Shown: in pieces, positions 27,290 through 35,893 of the stretch
How the letters are laid out: each line of letters begins with the position of its first letter
How positions within the stretch are numbered: the stretch's first letter is position 1
The notes under the pieces: generated by a model
The model's input: only the letters and a program-made list of their open reading frames with translations
The model's database searches: none
What the model was told of the DNA's origin: nothing
DNA from: Halobacillus sp. Nhm2S1
GTDB taxonomy: Bacteria; Bacillota; Bacilli; Bacillales; Halobacillaceae
Length of the DNA: 64,000 nucleotides
Reading direction: 5' to 3'
NCBI RefSeq assembly: GCF_019599545.1
Contig: NZ_JAIEZV010000002.1
Coordinates: 372,001 to 436,000 of the forward strand
Translations under genes and position numbers: made by a program

Positions 27290-28444
27290 TTATTGGTACT
27301 GCTTCCGATATTGGCTCGGGGTCATGTTCATCGTCTTTTTGAACACTTGGCTGAAGTAACGCTGATCGGTATAGCCGACTTTTTCAGCAATGCGATAGGT
27401 TTCTAAATCCGAATTTCTCAAAAACGTACAGGCATACTTGACTCGTTCCTTTCTTATATATTCGAGAAAAGTCATGCCTTCTTTTTGTTTGAAGAGCTGA
27501 CTGAAATAGCTAACACTGATTCCGACGTGATTTGCCACTTGCTCGATACTCAAATCCTCATGGAAATGGCCTTTGATGAACGTTGTCGCTTGATTGATCG
27601 CTTCTGCTGCACTCGCTTTTGAGGTATAAATATGTCCAACCAGCTCTTTTGTAATCACTTTCTTATTCGTAAAAGAGGCTAGTGAAGCTAATTCCTTTGC
27701 ATCATCGGCAGAAGCCTTACAGGAATTCAACCCTTCCACCACACGGCCGACAGTCCAGACACTGCCTTCTATGGCCTGAGCCCCTTTTTCAGCAAAAAAG
27801 CTTACGTTCTTCCCAGTCTCCACGGACTCTTCCAACTGCAAAACGAGCATAGCCTTCTTACTACTCCATGGATAAAGGAAAAACTCCCCTTCCCACTCAT
27901 TCAGAAAAGCACGAAGATCCTGCAATCCTTCCTCTTCCTTCCAGTGAGGGTGCCATACCAGGAGCGCGACATAGGAATATAAAGGTTCCTTCACTGGTGC
28001 ATCGATCCCTGAAGTGATTTGATCATAAATCCACTGCTTTTTTTGATCATAGGATTGTTCTCTTTTTTCCTTAATAATCGTGATGGCCTGAGTTATACGC
28101 ATTTCCAGCTCATCATAATCGATCGGCTTCAGGAAATAATCCAAAGCATTATACTTCAATCCCTCACGGGCATAGGAGAATTCATCATACCCGCTTAGTA
28201 AGATTGACAGCGGTGATGCTGGCCATGTGTGAATTTCTTTCAATACTTCTATCCCTGACTTTTCCGGCATGGAAATATCCGTGAGTAAAAGATCGACGTG
28301 ATGTTGCTGCAATGTTTCCAGAATTTCTTTCCCATTTTTCACACAGGCGATCACTTCACAATCCAATCTTTCCCAATCAATGATCCCATTCAGATTTTTC
28401 AATATCAAAGGTTCGTCATCCGCAATCACTACTTTATACGTCAT
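27290..28444 (-). CDS. YesN-type response regulator (AraC HTH output)
   Basis: This 384-residue regulator has a receiver domain (about 1-120) with the phosphoacceptor Asp in LLTDISMP, acidic pocket ADDEP and the Lys in FLKPIDY. A middle linker region follows, then a C-terminal AraC-type double helix-turn-helix (about 285-384, IEQVANHVGISVSYFSQLFKQKEG...VGYTDQRYFSQVFKKTMNMTPSQYR). It should activate the fructan operon just downstream. ATG at 28444 is preferred over GTG 28453 because AAAGGG is eight bases upstream. It overlaps the kinase gene by 11 bases. Confidence 0.9.
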   Translation of the reverse strand: MTYKVVIADDEPLILKNLNGIIDWERLDCEVIACVKNGKEILETLQQHHVDLLLTDISMPEKSGIEVLKEIHTWPASPLSILLSGYDEFSYAREGLKYNALDYFLKPIDYDELEMRITQAITIIKEKREQSYDQKKQWIYDQITSGIDAPVKEPLYSYVALLVWHPHWKEEEGLQDLRAFLNEWEGEFFLYPWSSKKAMLVLQLEESVETGKNVSFFAEKGAQAIEGSVWTVGRVVEGLNSCKASADDAKELASLASFTNKKVITKELVGHIYTSKASAAEAINQATTFIKGHFHEDLSIEQVANHVGISVSYFSQLFKQKEGMTFLEYIRKERVKYACTFLRNSDLETYRIAEKVGYTDQRYFSQVFKKTMNMTPSQYRKQYQ

Positions 28445-30176
28445 CCTTTTCACCCTTTAAAGGAAATTTGATTTTAATGATTGTCCCGTACAAAGAATCG
28501 GAACAGACAATTAACCCATAAGCTTTTCCATAATAAAGCTGTAAACGCTTCTGAACATTCATGATCCCGTGCCCGAGTTCAGCATCGCCAACTCCATTCA
28601 AGCTTTCTAGAATATCCAGAGGCATCCCTTTTCCATTATCCTCGATTACAATGACAACATCGTTTCCTTCCCTATATCCTTTGATAGCAATCATTCCATT
28701 CTCTTCGGAATCGAACGCATGCAAAAGGCTGTTTTCCACTATAGGTTGCAAAATAAGTTTCAGCACGTAAGCTTTCTTTAAGTCCTCATCGATCTCAACA
28801 TGAAACTGGAAGGCATGATCATAACGGATTTTCTGGATTTCAAGGTAGCTGACGACATGCCTGAGCTCATCTTTTACCATGACTTCATAACCCCCATTGA
28901 TACTGATCCGTAGCAGCTTCCCTAAGTTGATGGTGATCTTGCTAATTTCCTTCTGGCCATTCATGGCAGCCAAAGCATTGATCGATTCCAGGGTATTATA
29001 AAGAAAGTGGGGATTAATCTGTTCTTGAAGGACTTGAAACTGTGCCTCCCTTTTATCAATCTGCTCCTTCTTAACATCCTCTACCAGCCTGTGAATCCGT
29101 TCAATCATGTGATTGAACCCTGTCGAAATATCCTTCAGCTCTTTCAATTTGAAGGACTTCATCCGCACCTGGAGTGACCCTTGTTCCACCTGCTTCATGC
29201 TCGCCAATGATTCCTGTATAAACTGGGACACGCGTCGTAAATAGAAGATATTGAATAACAGGGCAATGAGAATTGCAGCGACAGATAGGAATAGGGTTGT
29301 ATTACGGATATGAATCATTTCATCAGCTAACACGTCCCAAGGCTTGATGGATACAAGGACGAGGTCTTCCGAGCCCATCGTTTTAAACTGGGACGGAATT
29401 GCGGTCACTAAGCTTTTTTGTCCCTCCCAGTCTGTCAGCATATACCTGCTTTCCTGAGAGGAAAAAGAAGATATGTCCATAGCCAGTTCCTGTCCGATTT
29501 TTTCATGATCTGCTGAATATAGGATGCTTCCGGTTGGATCTACGATAAATTCTTGAGAAAGATTCATGCTGACCGGATCAAAAATATCATCAAACAACCG
29601 AATCTTCATGTTCATCACTAAGTAACCAATGTCTTCTAACGTCTGAGGATCTTTGATTACACGCCCCTGTGTGAGGAGCGGTTCTTCTCCACTCGTCCAT
29701 TCTCGATTTTCAGTTGGAGGCAGCCATACCGGGCGGCCTCTTTGGGCGACCATTTCAACATAAAATGGGCTGTCGAGCAATCCTTGAAACGTGGGGACGG
29801 GGGAGTTCTTCAAGTGTAGCTGTCTACCATTTTTACTATAAATAACAAAATCATCAATGTGCACATTTCCATACATCATACCGGCGATCGATTGCTGTTG
29901 ATTATAGAAATCAATAATGGAAGCTGTGTCATTGACTTCAAGAAAGGTTTGGATTGTCCCCGACGCTATAACATAATCCGAGAATGAATTCACCTCAGAA
30001 ACCTCATTCATCAAGTTACGGTCAACCGCCTTTAATGTCTGTACCGTTTGTTCACTAATATTTTTCTTCAATGCCGAGGAAGAAATCTGGTAGGAGGCCC
30101 CTCCCAATATAAGGAGGGGCACCAGGACAAAACCTAAAAAAGCGAATAACATTTTTCTACGGAAACTCATGGACAC
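28434..30176 (-). CDS. YesM-type sensor histidine kinase
   Basis: This 580-residue membrane kinase has an N-terminal helix (about 8-28), an extracellular sensing domain of about 250 residues, a second helix (about 285-305), a HAMP region, a His_kinase domain with the phosphoacceptor His in QINPHFLYN, and an ATPase domain with VENSLLHAF and EDNGKGMP. It pairs with the overlapping response regulator. It lies seven bases after a binding lipoprotein that may help sense the sugar. Confidence 0.9.
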   Translation of the reverse strand: MSMSFRRKMLFAFLGFVLVPLLILGGASYQISSSALKKNISEQTVQTLKAVDRNLMNEVSEVNSFSDYVIASGTIQTFLEVNDTASIIDFYNQQQSIAGMMYGNVHIDDFVIYSKNGRQLHLKNSPVPTFQGLLDSPFYVEMVAQRGRPVWLPPTENREWTSGEEPLLTQGRVIKDPQTLEDIGYLVMNMKIRLFDDIFDPVSMNLSQEFIVDPTGSILYSADHEKIGQELAMDISSFSSQESRYMLTDWEGQKSLVTAIPSQFKTMGSEDLVLVSIKPWDVLADEMIHIRNTTLFLSVAAILIALLFNIFYLRRVSQFIQESLASMKQVEQGSLQVRMKSFKLKELKDISTGFNHMIERIHRLVEDVKKEQIDKREAQFQVLQEQINPHFLYNTLESINALAAMNGQKEISKITINLGKLLRISINGGYEVMVKDELRHVVSYLEIQKIRYDHAFQFHVEIDEDLKKAYVLKLILQPIVENSLLHAFDSEENGMIAIKGYREGNDVVIVIEDNGKGMPLDILESLNGVGDAELGHGIMNVQKRLQLYYGKAYGLIVCSDSLYGTIIKIKFPLKGEKDDV

Positions 30177-30182
30177 CCACCT

Positions 30183-31412
30183 TCATTCCACTTCATAGCG
30201 TTGGAACATCTCTTCTAAATCGTTTAAATAAACGTTGATATCCTGATCAATAAGAAATTGAAGCGTGAGTTTCCGATACTCTTCTTCTGCTTCCGTTCCC
30301 CCATCCCAATAATGGTTCGGCCAATTGACCGTTTGGCCTGAAAGAATTTTCTTATGGATGATTTCTATCTCCTGTCGATTCACCTCCACCCCTTTAATCG
30401 TGCTAATCGACCCTTCATAGCTCGATAACCGGGAGGCTTGTTCCTTCTCTGTTAAAAAAGATAAAAAAGTTTTCGCTTCCTTCGGATGTGGAGTTTCCGA
30501 GGAAATCGCAATGCCGATATCTACTCCTCCAAGAACATTATGGCTGGCTGAGTTATCTGCCGGAAAAGGAAAGATGCCATAATTCAAATCTGGGTTGATC
30601 CGCTCGATCAACGGCAAAGCCCATGTCCCCATCACCAGCATGGTGCCTTCTCCCTTGGCAAATCGTTCATTTGTGGCATAATACCCATCCTCAAAGGAAC
30701 CAGGCTGGGTATAGGGAAGCACGGATAAAACCTTCTTCGAGCTCTCTCTCCAGCGATTATCCGCCGCCAAATCCTCTTTATCCTTGTTCCAATACGACGC
30801 TGAAAATTCATCAGCAACAAGGTTCAACGTAAACACACTCGTTTGTTCCACATCTTTGTTCGGCATCAGTAAAGGCGTATATCCTTTCTGTTTCAATTCC
30901 TTCATTCCTTCCACCCACTCCCTCCAAGTATCCGGTGTGGATAGACCTGCTTCCTTAAAATGGTCTTTATTATACAGTACTCCAACCGCATTTTGAGTCA
31001 GCGCCGCCCCATAAATGCGGCCATCTACCAAGTAACGTTCTTGAATCGCCGGTTCAATCCGGGATAAGAAAGGTTCATCAGTAAGATCCATGACATACCC
31101 TTTTCGTACTCGGGTGAGATAATCTTGTTCAATCGGATAAGTGATGAATAAATCAGGGGTATCCCCCTGGGCTATTCTTGTTTTCAAAACCGTCATTCCC
31201 CCCGGAACGACAACTTGCCTCACCTCAATGTTCGGATGCTGCTCCTCGAACTTTTCGATTAATTGATTGAAAACCTCTTCCGTTTCCACTTTCGGTGTGA
31301 AAAACTCCAGGACCACCGGCTCCTCATTTGATTGATTCATAGAGATTTCAGTTTCATCGCAAGAGGATAAAAGCAACAGACTTCCGAAAAACAAAAGGAA
31401 GTATTTCCTCAT
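30183..31412 (-). CDS. second sugar-binding lipoprotein, co-transcribed with the sensor kinase
   Basis: This 409-residue family-1 solute-binding protein has a lipobox LLSSC near residue 18 and the SBP motifs TPDLFITYPIEQDY, YNKDHFKEAGL and MVMGTWALPL. Being first in the regulator operon rather than with the permeases, it is more likely a sensory co-receptor for the kinase than a transport subunit; that is an inference. ATG at 31412 is preferred because AGGTGGAG is six bases upstream. A TATAAT lies about 50 bases further upstream on the minus strand. Confidence 0.85.
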   Translation of the reverse strand: MRKYFLLFFGSLLLLSSCDETEISMNQSNEEPVVLEFFTPKVETEEVFNQLIEKFEEQHPNIEVRQVVVPGGMTVLKTRIAQGDTPDLFITYPIEQDYLTRVRKGYVMDLTDEPFLSRIEPAIQERYLVDGRIYGAALTQNAVGVLYNKDHFKEAGLSTPDTWREWVEGMKELKQKGYTPLLMPNKDVEQTSVFTLNLVADEFSASYWNKDKEDLAADNRWRESSKKVLSVLPYTQPGSFEDGYYATNERFAKGEGTMLVMGTWALPLIERINPDLNYGIFPFPADNSASHNVLGGVDIGIAISSETPHPKEAKTFLSFLTEKEQASRLSSYEGSISTIKGVEVNRQEIEIIHKKILSGQTVNWPNHYWDGGTEAEEEYRKLTLQFLIDQDINVYLNDLEEMFQRYEVE

Positions 31413-31990
31413 AACCATCTCCACCTAGATATTTAAGTATTTACCTAATTATAGAGTGGAGAGCCTCTGTAAAGAAAGGGTTTTCAGATAAGTAAAGGAG
31501 AAACTTCGTAATTCATAGGTTTTCTTCTATTCTTATTAATAGAATCTCACATTACTTGCCCATTATGACCAGATTCTAATCCATTTATATACCTTATATG
31601 TAACACTATATTCCCTCTTAAGTAGTAAGCAAAAAAGCACAACTCGATGATGAGTTGTGCCATAGGTGGGAAGCGCAGGGACGGTTTTTGCGCTTCCTCA
31701 TCTCAATCAGGTCTGTCCTTCATGAAATCAACACCTTGAGTTCATCAAATAAGAAGGTGTTGGGGAGAGTGGAAGAGACTGAGGTCCAAGAGGGCTCAAG
31801 GTTTCTTTTAAAAAGAGGCCCGTTCTTCTTCTGTTCAGCATGTGACAAGTTAACGACCACCACACCTTCCTGTCTACCAGTAGAAACGCCCCATGAAGAG
31901 CAATATAGTATCATTTACATATATAGAAAACGAAAGAACTGCCCTCGCTTACTCCTAACCCTTTTAACAGATTTTCTGATGACTCCTTAA
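31413..31990. other. gene-free region with hairpin and REP-like repeat
   Basis: There is no convincing gene. A hairpin GCACAACTC/GAGTTGTGC (31637-31660) has a T-run on the minus strand (31636-31631). At 31678-31698 is the short repeat GGGACGGTTTTTGCGCTTCCT, a member of the REP/MITE family described at 39315. A 64-codon minus-strand frame at 31720-31914 lacks a ribosome site and is not called. Confidence 0.5.
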
Positions 31991-32530
31991 CTAAGCTCTT
32001 TTAGATAACCTTTCTCTCTTTTTTTGAATCGTTTGAATTTCCTCCTGTGTTAACTCATTAACTCTAACTTGAACTTTGATTGGCTTATTTCCAGTTTTGT
32101 TAAACCAATAGTATTTATTTATCATGATATTACTAACCCTTTCAAATAAATTTGGATTAGAAACATCAACCTTATCATTGAAATACTTTTCAAATGTTCC
32201 TTCTTTTCCATACCAAGTGAAAAATACAGCTTTGTTTATACCATTTTGTTTTGCCCACAAAATAGAATCAATAAATAAAATGATAAATCTTACTGGATTT
32301 TTCTTTGCCCTTTTCCCAATATGTATTTCAAGAACATTGTTGAACAGCCTAGAATCCCCCGGTACCCCCTTAAATTTACACTTAAGTAAATTTGAATAAT
32401 ACCATGTGAGTACTATAAGTAATAAAATCAGTGCAATAAAAAAAAATACATTCTTTTCAGTAATAAAGAACAATATTAAATTTGGGAAGCAAAGCACCAT
32501 AAAAATGAATAGAAAACCATTAATGTACAA
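31991..32530 (-). CDS. hypothetical two-span membrane protein
   Basis: This 179-residue protein has two N-terminal hydrophobic segments (about 4-21 and 27-46) followed by a basic cytosolic or extracellular part with many Lys, Arg and Asn. I recognise no family. The start is TTG, seven bases after a perfect AAGGAGG. Base composition is AT-rich compared with the fructan genes, and it sits in the accessory zone between a REP repeat and an IS21 remnant, so recent acquisition is likely. Confidence 0.6.
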   Translation of the reverse strand: MYINGFLFIFMVLCFPNLILFFITEKNVFFFIALILLLIVLTWYYSNLLKCKFKGVPGDSRLFNNVLEIHIGKRAKKNPVRFIILFIDSILWAKQNGINKAVFFTWYGKEGTFEKYFNDKVDVSNPNLFERVSNIMINKYYWFNKTGNKPIKVQVRVNELTQEEIQTIQKKRERLSKRA

Positions 32531-32592
32531 AGTTACCCCTCCTTATATATATTATAAAATAAATTATACAAGAAAAGGTAAAATAACGTACG

Positions 32593-32700
32593 AATCGTCT
32601 GAGGGAAAAGAAAAGGGCTGGCATATAGCCAGCCCTAATCCGCTGATAATGGGGCAATTGATTCCGTCGAAAACAGGGAACTTTAAACCGTTTTTGACAC
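32593..32700 (+). mobile_element. terminal fragment of an IS21-family element
   Basis: These about 108 bases match the last part of the IS21 remnant at 34118-34650: TCGTCTGAGGGAAAAGAAAA, the GGCTGGC...GCCAGCC hairpin, CCGCTGATAAT, and the end TTTAAACCGTT.TTGACA. Only the last codons of istB and the right terminus remain. Confidence 0.8.
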
Positions 32701-32722
32701 CCTCGCTTCCCTAGTGAAATTT

Positions 32723-33712
32723 CTAATTTTGATAGCCATTAGGATGCCTCCGATGCCAAGCCCAAGCAGTTCTTATAATATCTACTATAGAATTATATTC
32801 TGGCACCCAGCCAAGATCTCTCTGTGCCCTCTTAGAAGATGCCACTAATTGAGCAGGATCTCCCGCTCTTCTAGGTGCAATAATTGCTGGTATTTCATGA
32901 CCCGTGACTTCTCTAGCTGCATCTATTATTTCTTTTACCGAGAAGCCTTTTCCATTTCCTAAGTTAAATACATTAGAAGGTTTCCCAGCTATTAAATGCT
33001 CAAGAGCAAGGATGTGCGCTTTGACTAAATCGACAACATGTATGTAATCACGGATACAAGTCCCATCTTCAGTATCATAATCATTACCAAATATAGAGAT
33101 ATGGTCACGCAGCCCTAGTGCAACCTGAAGGATGATAGGAACTAAGTGAGTCTCTGGCTCATGATCTTCTCCTATATCAACTTCTTCATGAGCTCCGGCA
33201 ACATTAAAGTAACGTAAAGCAACATACTTAATGCCATGAGCCTTTTCTGTCCAATTTAGCATTTTCTCTACCGCTAACTTGGTTTGACCATAAGGGTTAG
33301 TTGGTTTAGTTTGGGAGTCTTCAACGATTGGTACTTGGTCTGGTTCACCATAAGTAGCTGCTGTAGATGAAAAGACTATGTTATCTACATTATTTTCAGC
33401 CATTACTTTTAAGAGATTCATTGTGCCAAAGGCATTATTCTCATAATACTTTAATGGATCTTCTACACTTTCTCCTACTAACGAATTAGCTGCAAAGTGC
33501 ATGACTGCTTGAATTTGATAGTTATTAAAAGCGTCTCTAACTTCTTCAATTTGACGAAGGTCACCTTCTACAAAATCAATTCCTCGAGGGATGGAATCTG
33601 TATGCCCTGTTTCTACATTATCGAAAACTACAACTTCGTGACTAGCTTTTATTAATTCTATTACTGCATGGCTCCCGATGTAACCACAACCACCACAAAC
33701 TAACACTTTCAT
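32723..33712 (-). CDS. galE: UDP-glucose 4-epimerase
   Basis: This 329-residue SDR enzyme interconverts UDP-glucose and UDP-galactose. The NAD-binding motif is GGCGYIGSH (residues 8-16), and the active site has SSTAATYG and the Tyr-x3-Lys of NPYGQTKLAVEK. FNLGNGKGFSV and the C-terminal P-E-Y-N region fit GalE. AAAGGAG lies nine bases before the ATG. It is isolated between IS21 remnants, and a second, more diverged galE is at 41596-42591. Either could feed the polysaccharide pathway. Confidence 0.88.
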   Translation of the reverse strand: MKVLVCGGCGYIGSHAVIELIKASHEVVVFDNVETGHTDSIPRGIDFVEGDLRQIEEVRDAFNNYQIQAVMHFAANSLVGESVEDPLKYYENNAFGTMNLLKVMAENNVDNIVFSSTAATYGEPDQVPIVEDSQTKPTNPYGQTKLAVEKMLNWTEKAHGIKYVALRYFNVAGAHEEVDIGEDHEPETHLVPIILQVALGLRDHISIFGNDYDTEDGTCIRDYIHVVDLVKAHILALEHLIAGKPSNVFNLGNGKGFSVKEIIDAAREVTGHEIPAIIAPRRAGDPAQLVASSKRAQRDLGWVPEYNSIVDIIRTAWAWHRRHPNGYQN

Positions 33713-34117
33713 AAAACAACACTCCTTTAGGTTTGTATGCTAAAACGATGGTTTTATTAAGTTTTTTTTAAAACAAGAGATTTGTTCTCGTTTGTAATAT
33801 CTACTTTTTCGCGAGGTATTTTGAACAATAAGCGTAAATAAAAGTAATCCTTACCTTCAGCTACTATACATAACTTTAGAGATCTTCCGGCTGGTATAGT
33901 TTCTATCTGTCACATGAAATTGGAGTGTTCAATTATGAAAATACACCTTTACCTGCTATCTTGAATCAATCAAAATAGATCGTTGGGTCCTTACTATGTG
34001 CAGAGTGAAATTATTTCTCTTTCTAAGACCCTAACTTTAATTATTCGACATTTCACAAGACAAACTATCCTTTAGCATTTATATGCTTAGGAAGCGCAAG
34101 AACCGTCCCGCCGCTTC
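33713..34117. other. gene-free region with one repeat unit
   Basis: No gene is seen. Bases about 33905-34117 resemble 39515-39712 (shared GTGCAGAGTGAA, TTTCTCTTT, TTTAATTATTC and CATATGCTTAG words), ending in the REP-like AGGAAGCGCAAGAACCGTCCC (34089-34109). The repeat abuts the truncated IS21 element. Confidence 0.55.
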
Positions 34118-34597
34118 CTGTACCTAATGGAGATAACATTCTACTTCTCGGGCCACCAGGAGTAGGGAAAACACATTTAGCCATTTTCTATGGCTTTTGA
34201 AGCTATCACGCATGGACACCAAGCACTTTTTATCAAAGCCAATGATTTTATAGCTGAGTGCCAAAAGGCAGAGCAACAAGGGTTAATCCAAAGGTTTATT
34301 AAAAGGTATAGTCGACCAGAATTACTAATTATTGATGAATTAGGTTACTTCAGTTTCGATGAGCTAAGCGCGCACACACTTTTCCAAATCATATCAAGAA
34401 GATACGAACATGGAGCGATGATTATCACTTCAAATAAATCGTACGTTGAATGGGGTAAGATCTTTGGAGATGAAGTTTTAGCAACGGCCATACTGGATCG
34501 TCTAATCCATCATTCCACGACCTTTAATATTAAAGGAGACTCTTATCGTCTGAGGGAAAAGAAAAAGGCTGGCATACAGCCAGCCAAAATCCGCTGA
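34118..34597 (+). pseudogene. istB: istB (IS21 helper ATPase), truncated and frameshifted
   Basis: The fragment encodes the Walker A part LLLGPPGVGKTHLAI (about 34140-34184), then one extra T at about 34185 shifts the frame. The rest continues in another frame from 34190: Walker B LLIIDELGY, sensor MIITSNKSYVEWG, LDRLIHHS and the C-terminal YRLREKKKAGI. The N-terminal about 100 residues of a normal IstB are missing. It is not functional. Confidence 0.85.
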
Positions 34598-34650
34598 TAA
34601 TAGGGAATTTGTTTCCGTTGAAAAAAGGGAGTTTTAAACCGTTGTTGACA
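34118..34650 (+). mobile_element. IS21-family remnant (istB 3' part and right end)
   Basis: The left side is lost; the fragment begins inside istB directly after a REP-like repeat. The right end carries a GGCTGGC hairpin and terminates at GTTGTTGACA. No istA transposase is present, so the element cannot move itself. Nothing resembling a target duplication was identified. Confidence 0.8.
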
Positions 34651-34699
34651 GCTTGATTCGAATAGATATTACTGTTTGGTGCTTTATTGAACACACACC

Positions 34700-34740
34700 A
34701 AAAAACGCTCCAAAGCTACGATGCTTTGGAGCGTTTTTCT
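34700..34740. terminator. intrinsic terminator (copy of 20594-20634)
   Basis: AAAAACGCTCCAAAGC (34701-34716) pairs with GCTTTGGAGCGTTTTT (34723-34738). Confidence 0.8.
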
Positions 34741-34776
34741 TATCTCGAAGGCAGAATTTTTCTAAAGAGTTGTTTG

Positions 34777-35302
34777 TTAAAAATTTCGCTTGATACATTC
34801 ACGTTCTTCTTCTTCGCTCATAAGCCCTGTCGCCCTACCGATTGTTCCGTTCTGCCATTCCCAAATGGTATTGTGAACAGTCACGGCGTTGGAGAAGTCA
34901 CCCTTGTCCCATGCTTCCAACGACTCCTTATAAAAATCATATTGTTCGTAATGATTCTTCGGTTCCTTCAACTGATTTCAATATCCCAAGCATACGATCA
35001 ATTTGTTCCGCCGTCATTTGCTGACTTCCGCGTTTTTCGTTAGCTCGAACCTTTTGGTGCGTAATTTCATGTAGTTCCTGTCTAAAAGCACGTTCAGAAG
35101 GAATACCATCTTTTTCAATTGCTTTTATTTCTTTTTGTTCCGTTGAGTCGTTGACTTCCTTCATGATTTATTCCTGTGCTTTTGTCATGGAATTACCTTC
35201 TGCTTGAAATCCTGAAACCAGAACCCAAACAATTGCCACAATTACAATAAGAGATACTGCTCCTAACGAATACAACGACCACTTCAGAATTTTTTCCGCC
35301 AT
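34777..35302 (-). pseudogene. broken paralogue of the DUF6241 gene
   Basis: The same protein as at 20669-21193 can be followed in three pieces: the N-terminal part with the membrane helix (35302-35168), which ends at TAA where the intact copy has CAG; the middle (35164-about 34965); and the C-terminal part (34971-34777). Middle and C-terminal parts are in different frames because of one extra base near 34962. Outside these lesions the two copies are nearly identical, so the decay is recent. Confidence 0.88.
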
Positions 35303-35893
35303 ATAATTCCTCGTCTCCTTTAATTGTTTATTTCCAGTGTGAAACGCAAATAAGTCGTTCGACAATAAGTCTTTGTTCACATTGAAATTCGATAATTATG
35401 CGTGTCTGATAATCCTTCTTCATTCACTAGCAGGTGCGACCAACTTATTCATTTCCTTTTCTATGAAGTTTTTTCAACTACGAATTCTTTACAGTCACTT
35501 GCACGAAGCATTCTTTTCCTTCAAGCGTTTCTTCTTTTTATTTTTATTTGTTGAGATAAAATCATTACAAAATGACAGCTTATTTCCTCAACCCTATGCA
35601 GTGTATTGCTCCAATGTTCCCCATAAAATCAATAAAAGAGCCTTCCACCGCTAACAAATAGACGATCCTATTAGAAGAAAAGACGGGGATCGAATGAAAA
35701 AATTGAATAGGAGGCTAACAGATACCGCTACCATTCAAAAGTAAATATGTATATATGCGCAGATACACAAATATAAGCTATAAAAAAGAGCGTAGTATCA
35801 CCTATAAACCTTTGACACTACGTCATCCTTTAACACTCTAACGCGACGGGGGTAGGTATCGACCGTACGGTCGCCGCGCTGATAATAATAAAC
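35303..35893. other. gene-free tail of the duplication and downstream spacer
   Basis: Up to about 35760 this matches 21194-21700. A terminator for the Shedu gene lies at 35783-35822. At 35835-35880 are short inverted GC-rich words (CGACCGTACGGTCG) that I cannot assign. Confidence 0.45.
35783..35822 (-). terminator. intrinsic terminator downstream of the Shedu gene
   Basis: CGTAGTaTCA pairs with TGAcACTACG (35791-35822 region). On the minus strand it is followed by CTCTTTTTTAT. Confidence 0.65.

Larger units (their letters stand above)
34655..35760. repeat. copy 2 of the ~1.1-kb duplicated segment
   Basis: This is the direct repeat of 20548-21700. It starts immediately after the IS21 right end, which suggests that this copy was inserted or joined by IS activity. 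The gene inside is broken, while copy 1 is intact. Confidence 0.75.

Noticed and set aside
31720..31914. A 64-codon minus-strand frame
   Set aside because: No ribosome site, no recognisable composition or domain, and it lies in repeat-associated sequence.
34190..34597. A 135-residue IstB-like protein as an intact gene
   Set aside because: The Walker A part lies just upstream in another frame, so the apparent start is created by a frameshift; it is a fragment of istB.
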